Both the position numbers and the translations under genes were made by a program. Source: Streptosporangium brasiliense (GTDB taxonomy: Bacteria; Actinomycetota; Actinomycetes; Streptosporangiales; Streptosporangiaceae). From it: a stretch of 64,000 nt of DNA. This document shows positions 24,330-32,203 of the stretch, piece by piece. The notes beneath the pieces were generated by a model. It was not told the DNA's origin, ran no database searches, and saw only the letters and a program-made list of their open reading frames with translations. Location of the stretch: assembly GCF_030811595.1 (NCBI RefSeq), contig NZ_JAUSRB010000002.1, forward strand, positions 4,960,001 to 5,024,000, read 5' to 3'. Numbering within the stretch: the first letter of the stretch is position 1; every line of letters starts with the position of its first letter.

Positions 24330-25660
24330 GGCGCCGCCTTGGGCAGCGTCGCGGAGACCTTGGTGGGGCCCCCTGCGGGGCTGTCGACGGTGAAGTCGCC
24401 GTCGAGCGCCCGGACGCGTCTGCCCAGCCCGGACAGCCCTCCTCCGGACGGGTCGGCGCCGCCGCCGCCGTCGTCTGAGATCGCCACGCTCACCGTCCGC
24501 TCGTCCTCGGTCAGGACGACCAGGATGTCACGTGCCCCCGCGTGCTTGACCGCGTTGGTGATCGCCTCACGGGCCACGAAGTAGAGGGCCGTCTCGACCT
24601 CGGAGACGGGCCGGTCGGCCAGCCCGTAGTGCACGGTCACCGGCACGCTCGAACGCTCGGCGGCCCCGGCGAGCGCGGCGCGCAGGCCCAGCTCGTCGAG
24701 CGCGGTCGGGTAGATCCGCCAGGCCACGCTGCGCAGCTCGTCGAGCAGCTGGCGCGACTCGGTGTAGGCCTGGCCCACCAGCTCGGCGGTCCTGGCCTGG
24801 TCGGGGCTGTGCCGGGCGCGGCCCAGCAGCATGGCCAGCGCCACCCCCCGCTGCTGCACGCCGTCGTGCAGGTCGCGCTCGATCCTGCGCCGCTCGTCGT
24901 CGACGGCCCGGACGATGCCCGAACGGGTCGCGGTCAGCTCGGCGATGCGTCGGCGCATCAGCTCCTGCCTGCCCGGTCCGAGGAAGTGGGCGGCCAGGCG
25001 CCGTTCGGCGGTGCCGAGCGCGAGGATCCAGAGCGTCACCAGCGCCAACAGGACCACCCCACCGGTCAGCCCGAGCGCCCAGCCGCTGGTGACCAGCCTG
25101 ACGCCCGGAAACTCCAGCGGCACCGGTTCGGACTCGCCCGAGACCAGGCCCCACAGCCCGCCGGACAGGAAGAGGCCGCTGACGAACAGGCCCGACACGC
25201 AGACGTATCCGCCGAGCACGCCGAGCACGGCGCGGACGGCGAGGAATCCGAGGACGCCGCGGCCGTCGGCCCACGCCGTGCCGGGGCCGGGCCGGTCCAT
25301 GTGCGCCGTCTCGCGGTCAGGCCGATCGGGCCGGTCGGACGGGTCGGCCCACGCCGTGCCGGGGCCGGGCCGGTCCATGTGCGCCGTCTCGTGGCCGGGT
25401 CGGTCGGGCCGGTCGGACCGGTCGGACGGTGCCGATCCATGGCCGGGCCGGTCCAGGCGCGCCGTCTTGTGGTCGAACCAGGCCGCCAGCCGGGCCCGTT
25501 CCATCCGCACCAGCCGGTCCGCGACCCGGCGGGCGGCGGGCCGTACGGCCGGAGCCACGGACGCCGGCCAGGCCAGGCAGAGGAAGGCCAGCTCGGCCAG
25601 GCCGAGGGCCATGCCCGCGAGGACCCCCACCAGCATGCGGGCGACTCGGTTGTCCGACAC
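24320..25660 (-). CDS. NarL-system sensor histidine kinase (DesK-like)
   Basis: A 446-residue kinase. GTG 25660 is chosen because TAGACT lies 8 bases ahead and the protein then begins at its first membrane helix. Membrane segments lie at about 8-35, 150-180 and 200-235. Between the first two is a soluble insert made of repeated DRPDRP/HMDRPGPGTAWAD units. The HisKA_3 motif is DDERRRIERDLHDGVQQR (phospho-His in LHDG), and the HATPase ends with DDGGGGADPSGGGLSGLGRR. The partner regulator overlaps downstream. The signal is unknown. Confidence 0.87.
   Translation of the reverse strand: MSDNRVARMLVGVLAGMALGLAELAFLCLAWPASVAPAVRPAARRVADRLVRMERARLAAWFDHKTARLDRPGHGSAPSDRSDRPDRPGHETAHMDRPGPGTAWADPSDRPDRPDRETAHMDRPGPGTAWADGRGVLGFLAVRAVLGVLGGYVCVSGLFVSGLFLSGGLWGLVSGESEPVPLEFPGVRLVTSGWALGLTGGVVLLALVTLWILALGTAERRLAAHFLGPGRQELMRRRIAELTATRSGIVRAVDDERRRIERDLHDGVQQRGVALAMLLGRARHSPDQARTAELVGQAYTESRQLLDELRSVAWRIYPTALDELGLRAALAGAAERSSVPVTVHYGLADRPVSEVETALYFVAREAITNAVKHAGARDILVVLTEDERTVSVAISDDGGGGADPSGGGLSGLGRRVRALDGDFTVDSPAGGPTKVSATLPKAAPCD
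25265..25390 (-). repeat. 78-bp period tandem repeat in the kinase gene
   Basis: About 48 bases starting GTCGGCCCACGCCGTG occur at 25265 and again at 25343 with an Asp/Arg/Pro-coding spacer between. The period is a multiple of three. Confidence 0.8.
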
Positions 25661-25668
25661 GATTGCGA

Positions 25669-25674
25669 AGTCTA
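25669..25674 (-). promoter_or_regulatory. -10 box TAGACT for the kinase gene
   Basis: TAGACT on the minus strand ends 8 bases before GTG 25660 and overlaps the stop of the ABC permease gene. It suggests leaderless transcription of the two-component system. Confidence 0.45.
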
Positions 25675-26463
25675 GGCGTCGCGCCGGCGCAGCACCGCGT
25701 AGCCCGCCGCCACCGCGGCCGCCGCCCACGCGAGCAGCCAGGCCAGTCCCTCACCGGCCGGGTAGGGGATCGGGCCGCCGGTCATGTTCTCGGCGCTGCC
25801 CATGAAGGCCAGCCCCGCGAACATCGGCATGCGCAGCGACGCCTCCAGCGCCGCCTGGCCACCGGCCATCAGGAGCATGAACGGCAGGCCCATCAGCAGC
25901 ATGAACACCACGGTCAGGGTGCCCGCCGCGCTGCGCATCGCGGTGCCCACGCCGAGCGCCATCACCGACACCAGGGCGGAGAAGACGCCCAGGCGCAGCA
26001 GGTCGAGCGCGGTCTCGGCGGGTGGCAGCGCCGCGTAGCCGCCGAACGGACCCGCCGACAGCACCGCGTAGGTGACCACCGTCGCCACGCCGCCGGACAC
26101 CACCCCCGTCGCGAACATCGCCAGCGCCATCACCAGCGCCTTCGCGGCGAGCAGCCGGCCGCGGACCGGCGTCGCCTGCAGCGTGGTGCGGATGCCGCCG
26201 GAGGCGTACTCCGAGGTGATCACCAGCATCGCCAGCGTGACCAGTGCGAACTGGGTGAACGCCGTCGCCGAGATCACCGGCTCGCTCGCGGGGAAGCGTG
26301 TCCCGCCGTCGCGGAGCCTGTCGGTCGCCATGGCGCCGCCCAGCGTCACCGCGCTCAGAACCATGAGCGCGGCCGCGCAGGCCAGGCACCACCAGGTCGA
26401 GCGGACCGACCACAGCTTCGTCCACTCGGCCCCGATCACGTGGCCCAACTCCTTGGCGCCCAT
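25672..26463 (-). CDS. ABC-2 type exporter permease
   Basis: A 263-residue membrane protein with six hydrophobic segments. AEWTKLWSVRSTWW near the N-terminus is the standard opening of actinobacterial ABC-2 permeases; SEYASGGIRTTL follows the second helix. It pairs with the ATPase immediately upstream (3 bases between) to form an exporter. The substrate is unknown; linked NarL-type systems often control antimicrobial or lipid exporters. Confidence 0.87.
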   Translation of the reverse strand: MGAKELGHVIGAEWTKLWSVRSTWWCLACAAALMVLSAVTLGGAMATDRLRDGGTRFPASEPVISATAFTQFALVTLAMLVITSEYASGGIRTTLQATPVRGRLLAAKALVMALAMFATGVVSGGVATVVTYAVLSAGPFGGYAALPPAETALDLLRLGVFSALVSVMALGVGTAMRSAAGTLTVVFMLLMGLPFMLLMAGGQAALEASLRMPMFAGLAFMGSAENMTGGPIPYPAGEGLAWLLAWAAAAVAAGYAVLRRRDA

Positions 26464-26466
26464 CGT

Positions 26467-27381
26467 TCACACCCTCGCTCTCGGCGCGCCGTACTCCACG
26501 CTGCCCGCGGTCAGTTCCTCGTACGCCTGCTCCAGCGAGGCCTCGCGCGCGCTCAGCTCGTGCAGCCGGATGCCCGCCTCGTGCGCCAGGTCGCCGACCT
26601 GCTCAAGGCCGGTGCCGGTGGCGACCAGCTCGTTCTCGCCGCGCCGTTCCACGGTGATCCCGGCGGCGCTCAGCCGTACGGAGAGATCTCCCGCGTGCGG
26701 GCTGCGGACGACCACGGCGGTCAGCGAACTGCGTGCGATCACCTCTGCCAGCGGCGCGTCCATGATGAGCCGGCCCCTGCCGATCACCACCAGGTGGTCG
26801 GCGGTCAACTGCATCTCGCTCATCAGGTGGCTGGAGACGAAGACCGTGCGGCCCTCGTCGGCCAGCGAGCGCATCAGGTGGCGGATCCAGCGCACGCCGT
26901 CGGGATCGAGGCCGTTGACCGGTTCGTCGAACATCAGTACCTCGGGGTCGCCCAGCAGCGCGGCCGCGATGCCGAGCCGCTGGCTCATGCCCAGCGACAG
27001 CGCGCCGGCCCGCCTGCCCGCCGCGCCCGCCATCCCGACCGTTTCGAGGACCTCCTCCACCCGGCTCCTGGCGATGCCGTTGCTGCGCGCCAGCGCCAGC
27101 AGGTGCGCGCGCCCGCTCCGCCCCGGATGCACCGCGCGCGCGTCGAGCAGCGCGCCGACCGTCCGCAGCGGGTCCCTGATCTCGTGGTACGGCAGGCCCC
27201 CGACCAGCGCCACGCCCGCCGTCGGGCGGTCGAGGCCGAGGATCATGCGCATCGTCGTCGATTTGCCCGCCCCGTTCGGCCCGAGGAAGCCGGTGACCGT
27301 GCCCGGTCTCAACTCCAGTGACAGGTCGTCGACGGCCGTCCGGTCGCCGTAGCGCTTGCTCAATCCCCTGAGGCTGATCAT
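26467..27381 (-). CDS. ABC exporter ATP-binding protein
   Basis: A 304-residue ATPase. ATG 27381 is chosen because the nucleotide domain starts there (MISLRGLSKRYGDRTAV). It has Walker A GPNGAGKST, the signature LSLGMSQRLGIAAALL, Walker B VLMFDEPVNGLDP and the H-loop SSHL. The final 80 residues are the usual regulatory tail of DrrA-like proteins. TAGCGT 8 bases ahead suggests a leaderless mRNA starting the exporter operon. Confidence 0.9.
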   Translation of the reverse strand: MISLRGLSKRYGDRTAVDDLSLELRPGTVTGFLGPNGAGKSTTMRMILGLDRPTAGVALVGGLPYHEIRDPLRTVGALLDARAVHPGRSGRAHLLALARSNGIARSRVEEVLETVGMAGAAGRRAGALSLGMSQRLGIAAALLGDPEVLMFDEPVNGLDPDGVRWIRHLMRSLADEGRTVFVSSHLMSEMQLTADHLVVIGRGRLIMDAPLAEVIARSSLTAVVVRSPHAGDLSVRLSAAGITVERRGENELVATGTGLEQVGDLAHEAGIRLHELSAREASLEQAYEELTAGSVEYGAPRARV

Positions 27382-27389
27382 GTGGGCCA

Positions 27390-27395
27390 ACGCTA
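27390..27395 (-). promoter_or_regulatory. -10 box TAGCGT for the ABC exporter
   Basis: TAGCGT on the minus strand ends 8 bases before ATG 27381, with no ribosome site between. Confidence 0.5.
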
Positions 27396-27635
27396 GGCAG
27401 CGGCGGGCCCGCCCACCATGGGGGCGGGCCGCCGAGCCGTATGGCGGATAACCGTAACGCGCCCGGCTTTTTGCCTGTCCGCGCAGGTCACGGGCCGTTC
27501 CGCGGCCGCCTGGCAAGAAGCGGTCAGCCGCGGACAGCATGCTGACACCGGAATATCTGGTCTGTGAATGCCGGTGGGCGCAGAGTTGGTTGTGCGAGAA
27601 CAGAAACAACCACAGCCCGAGGAGAGGAGTTGAAA

Positions 27636-27704
27636 ATGAACATCTCAGTCACCTGCCCGGCCGACTTCAATGTCGGAGCGGTGTCGGACCGGGTCCCGTT
27701 ATGA
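27636..27704 (+). CDS. Small ORF (22 codons) heading the biosynthetic cluster
   Basis: AGGAGAGGAG lies 5-6 bases before ATG 27636. The encoded peptide is MNISVTCPADFNVGAVSDRVPL, then TGA. In the same frame a further 26 sense codons follow up to TGA 27783-27785, with protein-like composition (AFLGARGWKFIGYADA). It could be a leader peptide, a small structural peptide, or the start of a gene broken by a stop. No family is recognised. Confidence 0.35.
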   Translation: MNISVTCPADFNVGAVSDRVPL

Positions 27705-27801
27705 GATGCCGCCGCATTTCTGGGAGCCCGAGGTTGGAAATTCATCGGCTACGCGGACGCGAGGCGACGCCGGCTATTTATGTGAGGAGGTTGGAGAGTC
27801 C

Positions 27802-29310
27802 ATGGAGCCAACGGCTTCGGTGATCACGAAACTGATCGAGCACGCACGGATACGTCCCACCGCGCCCGCGTTGATATGGTGCGGGAAAGAGACGAGTTAC
27901 GCCGAGTTGTGCGACATGATGTGGGGAGCATATTCCGAGGTAAGAGAGTTGAGCTCTGGTCCACTGGGCATTCTCGCCCGTAAGTCGCCGAGGGCGATCG
28001 GTCTGCTCCTCGGTGCCATGCTGGACCGCCGGAGCTTTCTCGTCCCGTCGCCCGGTCTGCCGGAGAGCACGCTGCGCGGGCTGTTCACGCAGGCCCGTTG
28101 CACGCATGTGGTGTCGCCGGACGACAACTGGGACGCGGCCCGGGAGAGCATGGTCGCGCAGGTGATGCGGGTGGAGCCGGGATCCCCGGGCTCCGCCGCG
28201 GCGCCGGTGGGACCGGACGACCCGGACCAGGTCTCGTTCATGCTCACCACCTCGGGCTCCACCGGACTGCCCAAAATCGTCCCGTTGACGGTGGGGGCGG
28301 TCGACCGGTTCGCCGACTGGGCGCACGACCGGTTCGACCTCGGCCCCGGCCGTTCCGTGCTCAACTACGCCCCCCTCAACTTCGACCTGTGCCTGCTCGA
28401 CATCTGGGCGACGCTCAAGCAGGGCGGCTGCGTGGTGCTGGTCGATCCGGACCAGGCCACGAACGCCCGCTCGCTGTTCGACCTGCTGGCCGACCACCCG
28501 GTGGACGTCATCCAGGCGGTGCCCATGCTGTACGGGCTGCTGACGGACGCCGCCAGGCAGACCGGCGAGCAGGTGTACGCCACCCAGCACGTCATCTTCA
28601 CCGGCGACGCGATACAGCCGGGATGCCTGGCGGAGCTGCCCAAGCTGTTCCCGGAGGCGAATTTCTACAACCTCTACGGCTGCACGGAGACCAACGACAG
28701 TTTCATCCACCGGGTGGACGTCGAGTCGGAGCGGCTCTCCCCGCTCCCCCTGGGGGAGCCGCTGCCCGGGGTGGAGGCCCTGCTCGTGACCGATGACGGC
28801 GGAGTCCTGACCGGTCCGGGGACGGGTGAGCTGTATGTGACCACACCGTTCCAGACCACCGGATACCTCAACGCCTCACTCGACGACAAGTTCGTCGAGC
28901 ATCCCGGGCGGCCGGACGGCCGGCGCTATTTCCGCTCCGGAGACCTGGTGCGCAGGCACCCGGACGGCCGGCTCACGCTTGAGGGGCGCAACGACTTCCA
29001 GGTGAAGATCCGGGGTCAGCGGGTCAACACGCAGGAGGTCGAACAGGCGCTCCTGGCACACGGCCAGGTCCTGGAGGCGGCGGTGGTCGCCATCCCCGAT
29101 CCCCGGGCGGGCCACCGGCTGCACGCCGCTCTCCGGCGGCGTCCCGACAGCGGGCTGAACAGCCTGGAGATCCGCCGGCACTGCGCCGGCCGGCTCCCCG
29201 GAGCGGGCATCCCCTCGACGGTGCAGATCGTCGACGGTCCGCTCCCCAGGACCTCCACAGGAAAGATCGATCGTAACCACATCAAATCCATCCAGACAGA
29301 GGCGGCATGA
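27802..29310 (+). CDS. Stand-alone adenylation enzyme (NRPS A-domain type)
   Basis: A 502-residue AMP-forming ligase of single A-domain length. Core motifs are TSGSTGLPKIVPLT (A3, about 154-167), FDLCLLDIW (A4; the Asp after Phe is the residue that holds an amino group), NLYGCTETND (A5), RSGDLVRRHPDGRL (A7), FQVKIRGQRVN (A8) and RTSTGKIDRN with the catalytic Lys (A10). ATG 27802 follows GGAGG and GGAGAG. It is followed within 2 bases by a carrier protein, so it probably loads an amino acid onto it. The substrate cannot be read reliably. Confidence 0.87.
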   Translation: MEPTASVITKLIEHARIRPTAPALIWCGKETSYAELCDMMWGAYSEVRELSSGPLGILARKSPRAIGLLLGAMLDRRSFLVPSPGLPESTLRGLFTQARCTHVVSPDDNWDAARESMVAQVMRVEPGSPGSAAAPVGPDDPDQVSFMLTTSGSTGLPKIVPLTVGAVDRFADWAHDRFDLGPGRSVLNYAPLNFDLCLLDIWATLKQGGCVVLVDPDQATNARSLFDLLADHPVDVIQAVPMLYGLLTDAARQTGEQVYATQHVIFTGDAIQPGCLAELPKLFPEANFYNLYGCTETNDSFIHRVDVESERLSPLPLGEPLPGVEALLVTDDGGVLTGPGTGELYVTTPFQTTGYLNASLDDKFVEHPGRPDGRRYFRSGDLVRRHPDGRLTLEGRNDFQVKIRGQRVNTQEVEQALLAHGQVLEAAVVAIPDPRAGHRLHAALRRRPDSGLNSLEIRRHCAGRLPGAGIPSTVQIVDGPLPRTSTGKIDRNHIKSIQTEAA

Positions 29311-29311
29311 A

Positions 29312-29560
29312 ATGGACAATGCGACGACCATCAAGAAATTCATTCTGAGTGAATTTCTGCCCGACGTGGGGGCCGGCGAGCTCGACTCCGACTACGACCT
29401 GCTGAACGGCGGGATAGTCGACAGTCTCGGCCTGCTCCGGGTCATCGAATGGCTGGAGATCCAGTTCCAGCTGGATTCCGACACGATCGAACTGACCCCG
29501 GACAACTTCCGGACGATCAACAGGATATCGGCCCTCGTCGACACGGCGGGCCGGGCCTGA
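29312..29560 (+). CDS. Acyl/peptidyl carrier protein
   Basis: An 82-residue four-helix carrier protein. GGIVDSLGLLRVIEWLE carries the Ser (in DSL) for the phosphopantetheine arm at about residue 39. It starts 1 base after the stop of the adenylation gene, so the two are surely a pair. Its helix 2 is rich in Leu/Ile/Glu as in free-standing carrier proteins that present an amino acid to a flavin dehydrogenase. Confidence 0.9.
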   Translation: MDNATTIKKFILSEFLPDVGAGELDSDYDLLNGGIVDSLGLLRVIEWLEIQFQLDSDTIELTPDNFRTINRISALVDTAGRA

Positions 29561-29721
29561 ATCCGGGCCGGCACGACAGTCGATCCGAATGAGCGGCGCC
29601 CCGCGGCCCGGATGAGCGGCGGCCCGCAGACCAGGTGAACGGACGGCGCGCCATCAATGCGGACATCGGCGCGCGGATCAAATGAACGGACATTGAACGC
29701 ACAGACTAAGGAGCAGAAATC
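29561..29721 (+). other. Spacer with short GATGAGCGGCG repeats
   Basis: GGATGAGCGGCGGCCCGC-like elements occur at about 29588 and 29610, and TGAACGGAC at about 29635 and 29682. AAGGAG precedes the next gene. No gene is seen. Confidence 0.5.
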
Positions 29722-30096
29722 ATGATCGTTCGAGACCTCAACGAGTCGAAGACCGTCGACTGGGGGAACGGCCTGAGCCGGCGTTTCCTGCTGGAGTCGG
29801 ACGGAATGGGATACACCCTCACCGACACCATCGTCTACGCCGGGACGAAGTCCCATCTTGAGTATCGCAACCACCTGGAAGCGTGCTACTGCATCGAGGG
29901 CAGCGGAGAGGTGATCGACCTCCAGGGGAACTCCTACCCGATCACACCGGGGACGATCTATGCCCTTGACCTGCATGACGCCCACTACCTCATCGCCTCT
30001 CCCCACGAGGACCTGCGGCTGGTCTGCGTCTTCTCTCCCGCGCTCAGAGGCGACGAGCGGCACAGCCTGGACGCCGCGGAGTTCTCCCACTACTAG
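29722..30096 (+). CDS. ectC: Ectoine-synthase-like cupin (EctC family)
   Basis: A 124-residue cupin with clear EctC similarity: MIVRDLNESKTVDW, RFLLESDGMGYTLTDTIVYAG, HLEACYCIEGSGEVIDL and GTIYALDLHDAHYL. The three residues known to hold iron in EctC are kept (Glu53, Tyr80, His88). EctC closes N-acetyl-diaminobutyrate to ectoine and can also cyclise glutamine. No ectA, ectB or ectD is present here; the neighbours are an A domain, carrier protein and flavin dehydrogenase, so a different substrate is likely. AAGGAG lies 10 bases ahead of the ATG. Slightly shorter than osmolyte EctC proteins (about 130). Confidence 0.85.
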   Translation: MIVRDLNESKTVDWGNGLSRRFLLESDGMGYTLTDTIVYAGTKSHLEYRNHLEACYCIEGSGEVIDLQGNSYPITPGTIYALDLHDAHYLIASPHEDLRLVCVFSPALRGDERHSLDAAEFSHY

Positions 30097-30207
30097 GACC
30101 CGCCCGCGGTGGGACTCCCGGCGGTCACCTACCAGGACCCGCCCGCGGTGGGACTCCCGGCGGTCACCTACCAGGACCCGCCCGCAGTGGGACTCCCGGC
30201 GGTCACC
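30095..30207 (+). repeat. Three 39-bp tandem repeats after ectC
   Basis: The unit starting AGGACCCGCCCGCGGTGG is repeated at 30095, 30134 and 30173 (last copy partial, one base changed). The first copy overlaps the ectC stop codon. Confidence 0.92.
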
Positions 30208-30222
30208 GCCGGGGTCCCACTG
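30185..30222 (+). promoter_or_regulatory. Strong stem-loop between ectC and the dehydrogenase gene
   Basis: CAGTGGGAC-T-CCCGGCGG pairs with CCGCCGGGGTCCCACTG: 17 pairs, one bulged T, loop TCA. No T-run follows, so it may be an attenuator or an mRNA-stability element rather than a simple terminator. It is built from the third tandem repeat plus new sequence. Confidence 0.7.
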
Positions 30223-30275
30223 CTACCCGGCAAGACACTCCTATCCGTACCCGGCAAGACACTCCTACCCGGCAA
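30223..30275 (+). repeat. Repeats of CCCGGCAAGACACTCCTA
   Basis: TACCCGGCAAGACACTCCTA occurs twice in full, with a third partial copy running into GGCAAGAAAGGAGG, the ribosome site of the dehydrogenase gene. The array may have grown from that site. Confidence 0.8.
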
Positions 30276-30289
30276 GAAAGGAGGCAGCG

Positions 30290-31429
30290 ATGGTCAAGTG
30301 GACCGAAGACCAGCGCGACCTGCGCGACGGACTCGCCCAATGGTTCACGGCGCTCAACGACGGCCATCTGGAGCGGGACAAGAACGCCGTCTTCGACGGA
30401 GACAAATGGAAGATCATCCGCGAGTCGGGGATCCTGTCGCTCCCGTTCGAGGAGCAGTGGGGCGGCCTCGGCCAGGATCTGCTCACCACCATGTACGTCC
30501 TGGAGGGGCTCGGCCACGGCTCCCGTGACGGCGGCCTCAGCTTCTCGGTGACCACCCACATGGTGAGCACCGGAGTGCCCCTCCAGCGGTTCGGATCGGC
30601 CGACCTCAAGGCCCGCTACCTGCCGGGCGTCTGCGACGGGACCACGATCGGCGCGCACGCCATCAGCGAGCCGGACAGCGGTTCCGACGCGCTGAAGATG
30701 CGGACCACCGCCAGGCGCGAGGGGGACCGGTGGATCCTGTCGGGCAGCAAGACCTTCGTCAGCAACGCCCCCGTCGCCGACCTGTTCGTGGTCTACGCCC
30801 GCACCCATCCCGACGGCGGGCCGCTGGGCATCACAGCCTTCCTCGTCGAGCGGGACACGCCGGGCCTCACCGTGGGCAAGCCCATCGACAAGATGGGGCT
30901 GAAGACCTCTCCGATCGCCGAGCTCTTCTTCGACGAGTGCGCGGTCCCGGCGGCCAACGTGATCGGCCGCCCGGGGGCCGGATTCCTGGTGCTCGACCAC
31001 GTGATGAAGTGGGAGATCCTCTGCTCCTTCATCGTGAACGTCGGGGAGATGCAGCACCGTCTGGAGCGGTGCGTGGACTACGCCAAGCAGCGGACCCAGT
31101 TCGGGAAGCCCATCGGCTCGTTCCAGTCGATCGCCAACAAGATCGTCGACATGAAGATCGGCGTGGAGAACGCGCGCCGATGGCTCTACGAAACCGCCTC
31201 CCGCCTGATGAACAACGAGAACGTCACCGTCGACGTCGCCATCAGCAAGCTGCTCGCGAGCGAGGCCAACCTCTCCTCCGCACTGGCCGCGGTGCAGATC
31301 TTCGGCGGCAACGGATATATGGCGGAATTCGGCCTGGAAAGGGATCTGAGAAACGCCGTCGGCGGGACCATCTACTCCGGGACGACCGACATCCAGCGCA
31401 ATCGAGTGGCCGCGATGATGGGCCTCTGA
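30290..31429 (+). CDS. Acyl-CoA-dehydrogenase-type flavoprotein, probably acting on a carrier-bound substrate
   Basis: A 379-residue FAD enzyme: HAISEPDSGSDALKM (about 123-137), GSKTFVSNAPVAD, and the C-terminal helical domain with KQRTQFGKPIGSFQ. The usual catalytic Glu is Ser363 in IYSGTTDIQRNRVA. Instead Glu242 (in MKWEILCSF) aligns with the alternative base of isovaleryl-CoA dehydrogenase, as in prolyl-carrier-protein dehydrogenases such as those of pyrrole pathways. Together with the A domain and carrier protein this suggests desaturation of a carrier-bound amino acid. ATG 30290 follows AAAGGAGG. Confidence 0.85.
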   Translation: MVKWTEDQRDLRDGLAQWFTALNDGHLERDKNAVFDGDKWKIIRESGILSLPFEEQWGGLGQDLLTTMYVLEGLGHGSRDGGLSFSVTTHMVSTGVPLQRFGSADLKARYLPGVCDGTTIGAHAISEPDSGSDALKMRTTARREGDRWILSGSKTFVSNAPVADLFVVYARTHPDGGPLGITAFLVERDTPGLTVGKPIDKMGLKTSPIAELFFDECAVPAANVIGRPGAGFLVLDHVMKWEILCSFIVNVGEMQHRLERCVDYAKQRTQFGKPIGSFQSIANKIVDMKIGVENARRWLYETASRLMNNENVTVDVAISKLLASEANLSSALAAVQIFGGNGYMAEFGLERDLRNAVGGTIYSGTTDIQRNRVAAMMGL

Positions 31430-31470
31430 GAATCAGCCAACCAATTCTACAGGACAAGGACGAAGACGAA

Positions 31471-32145
31471 ATGACTCTTCAGCTTGACGAACTCTGCCGG
31501 CCGACCGAATTCCTCGACCACGAGTCCTCCACCGTGCGCGAATTCGTCTCACGGGCTCTGGGCGACGCCGAGCTCGGCCCCAACGAGAAGGCCATCAAGC
31601 TGTACTACGCGGTCCGCGACGGGATCCGCTACGAGGTCTACGGGAGCGACCTGTCGCGGGCCGGCCTCAAGGCCAGCGCGATCATCGACAGGGGGAGCGG
31701 GTTCTGCGTCCACAAGTCGCTGGTCTACGCGACCGCGCTGCGGGCCGTCGGGATCCCCAGCCGCATCGTGATGGGCGACGTGCGCAACCACCTGGCGTCG
31801 GACCGGCTGAGGGAGCTCGTCGGCGGTGACCTCTTCCGCTTCCACAGCCTGACCCAGGTCAATCTGGACGGGCGCTGGGTCAAGGCCACGCCGGTGTTCA
31901 ACAAGACGCTGTGCCGCCTGTATCGCATCGCCCCGCTCGAATTCGACGGCACGGCCGACAGCGTTTACCACCCCTTCGACGAGGACGGCCGCCGGCACAT
32001 GGAATTCGTGCACTGGCACGGCGAGTTCGACGACTTCCCCTACGAGCTCGTCGTCAACGGGATCCGTGAGGCTCATCCCCGGCTCTTCCAGAGCTCGCAC
32101 ACCACCAAGGAGGGCTCCCTGGTGGAGGAGGCCGCGGCGCGGTAG
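31471..32145 (+). CDS. Transglutaminase-like (papain-fold) enzyme
   Basis: A 224-residue protein with the transglutaminase-like core: nucleophile region RGSGFCVHKSLVYATALRA (Cys near residue 77), AVGIPSRIVMGDVRNH, and His in FRFHSLTQVNLDGRW followed by VKATPVFN, where Thr stands near the usual Asp. Members of this fold can hydrolyse peptides or form amide bonds from carrier thioesters (AdmF in andrimid assembly). In this setting release or amide formation is plausible. AAGGA lies about 11 bases ahead of ATG 31471. Confidence 0.78.
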   Translation: MTLQLDELCRPTEFLDHESSTVREFVSRALGDAELGPNEKAIKLYYAVRDGIRYEVYGSDLSRAGLKASAIIDRGSGFCVHKSLVYATALRAVGIPSRIVMGDVRNHLASDRLRELVGGDLFRFHSLTQVNLDGRWVKATPVFNKTLCRLYRIAPLEFDGTADSVYHPFDEDGRRHMEFVHWHGEFDDFPYELVVNGIREAHPRLFQSSHTTKEGSLVEEAAAR

Positions 32146-32203
32146 GGCACGGCAGACCGGTTTTTTCCTTTCGTAATTTTGTTTCAGATGACTGGAGCTT
32201 TTG

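Noticed and set aside
27690-27785. Selenocysteine reading of TGA in the small ORF
   Set aside because: No selenocysteine insertion structure is evident and no selenium genes are in view; a stop or broken gene is simpler.
29722-30096. Ordinary ectoine operon
   Set aside because: No ectA, ectB or ectD is in the window and the neighbours are an adenylation enzyme, carrier protein and dehydrogenase.
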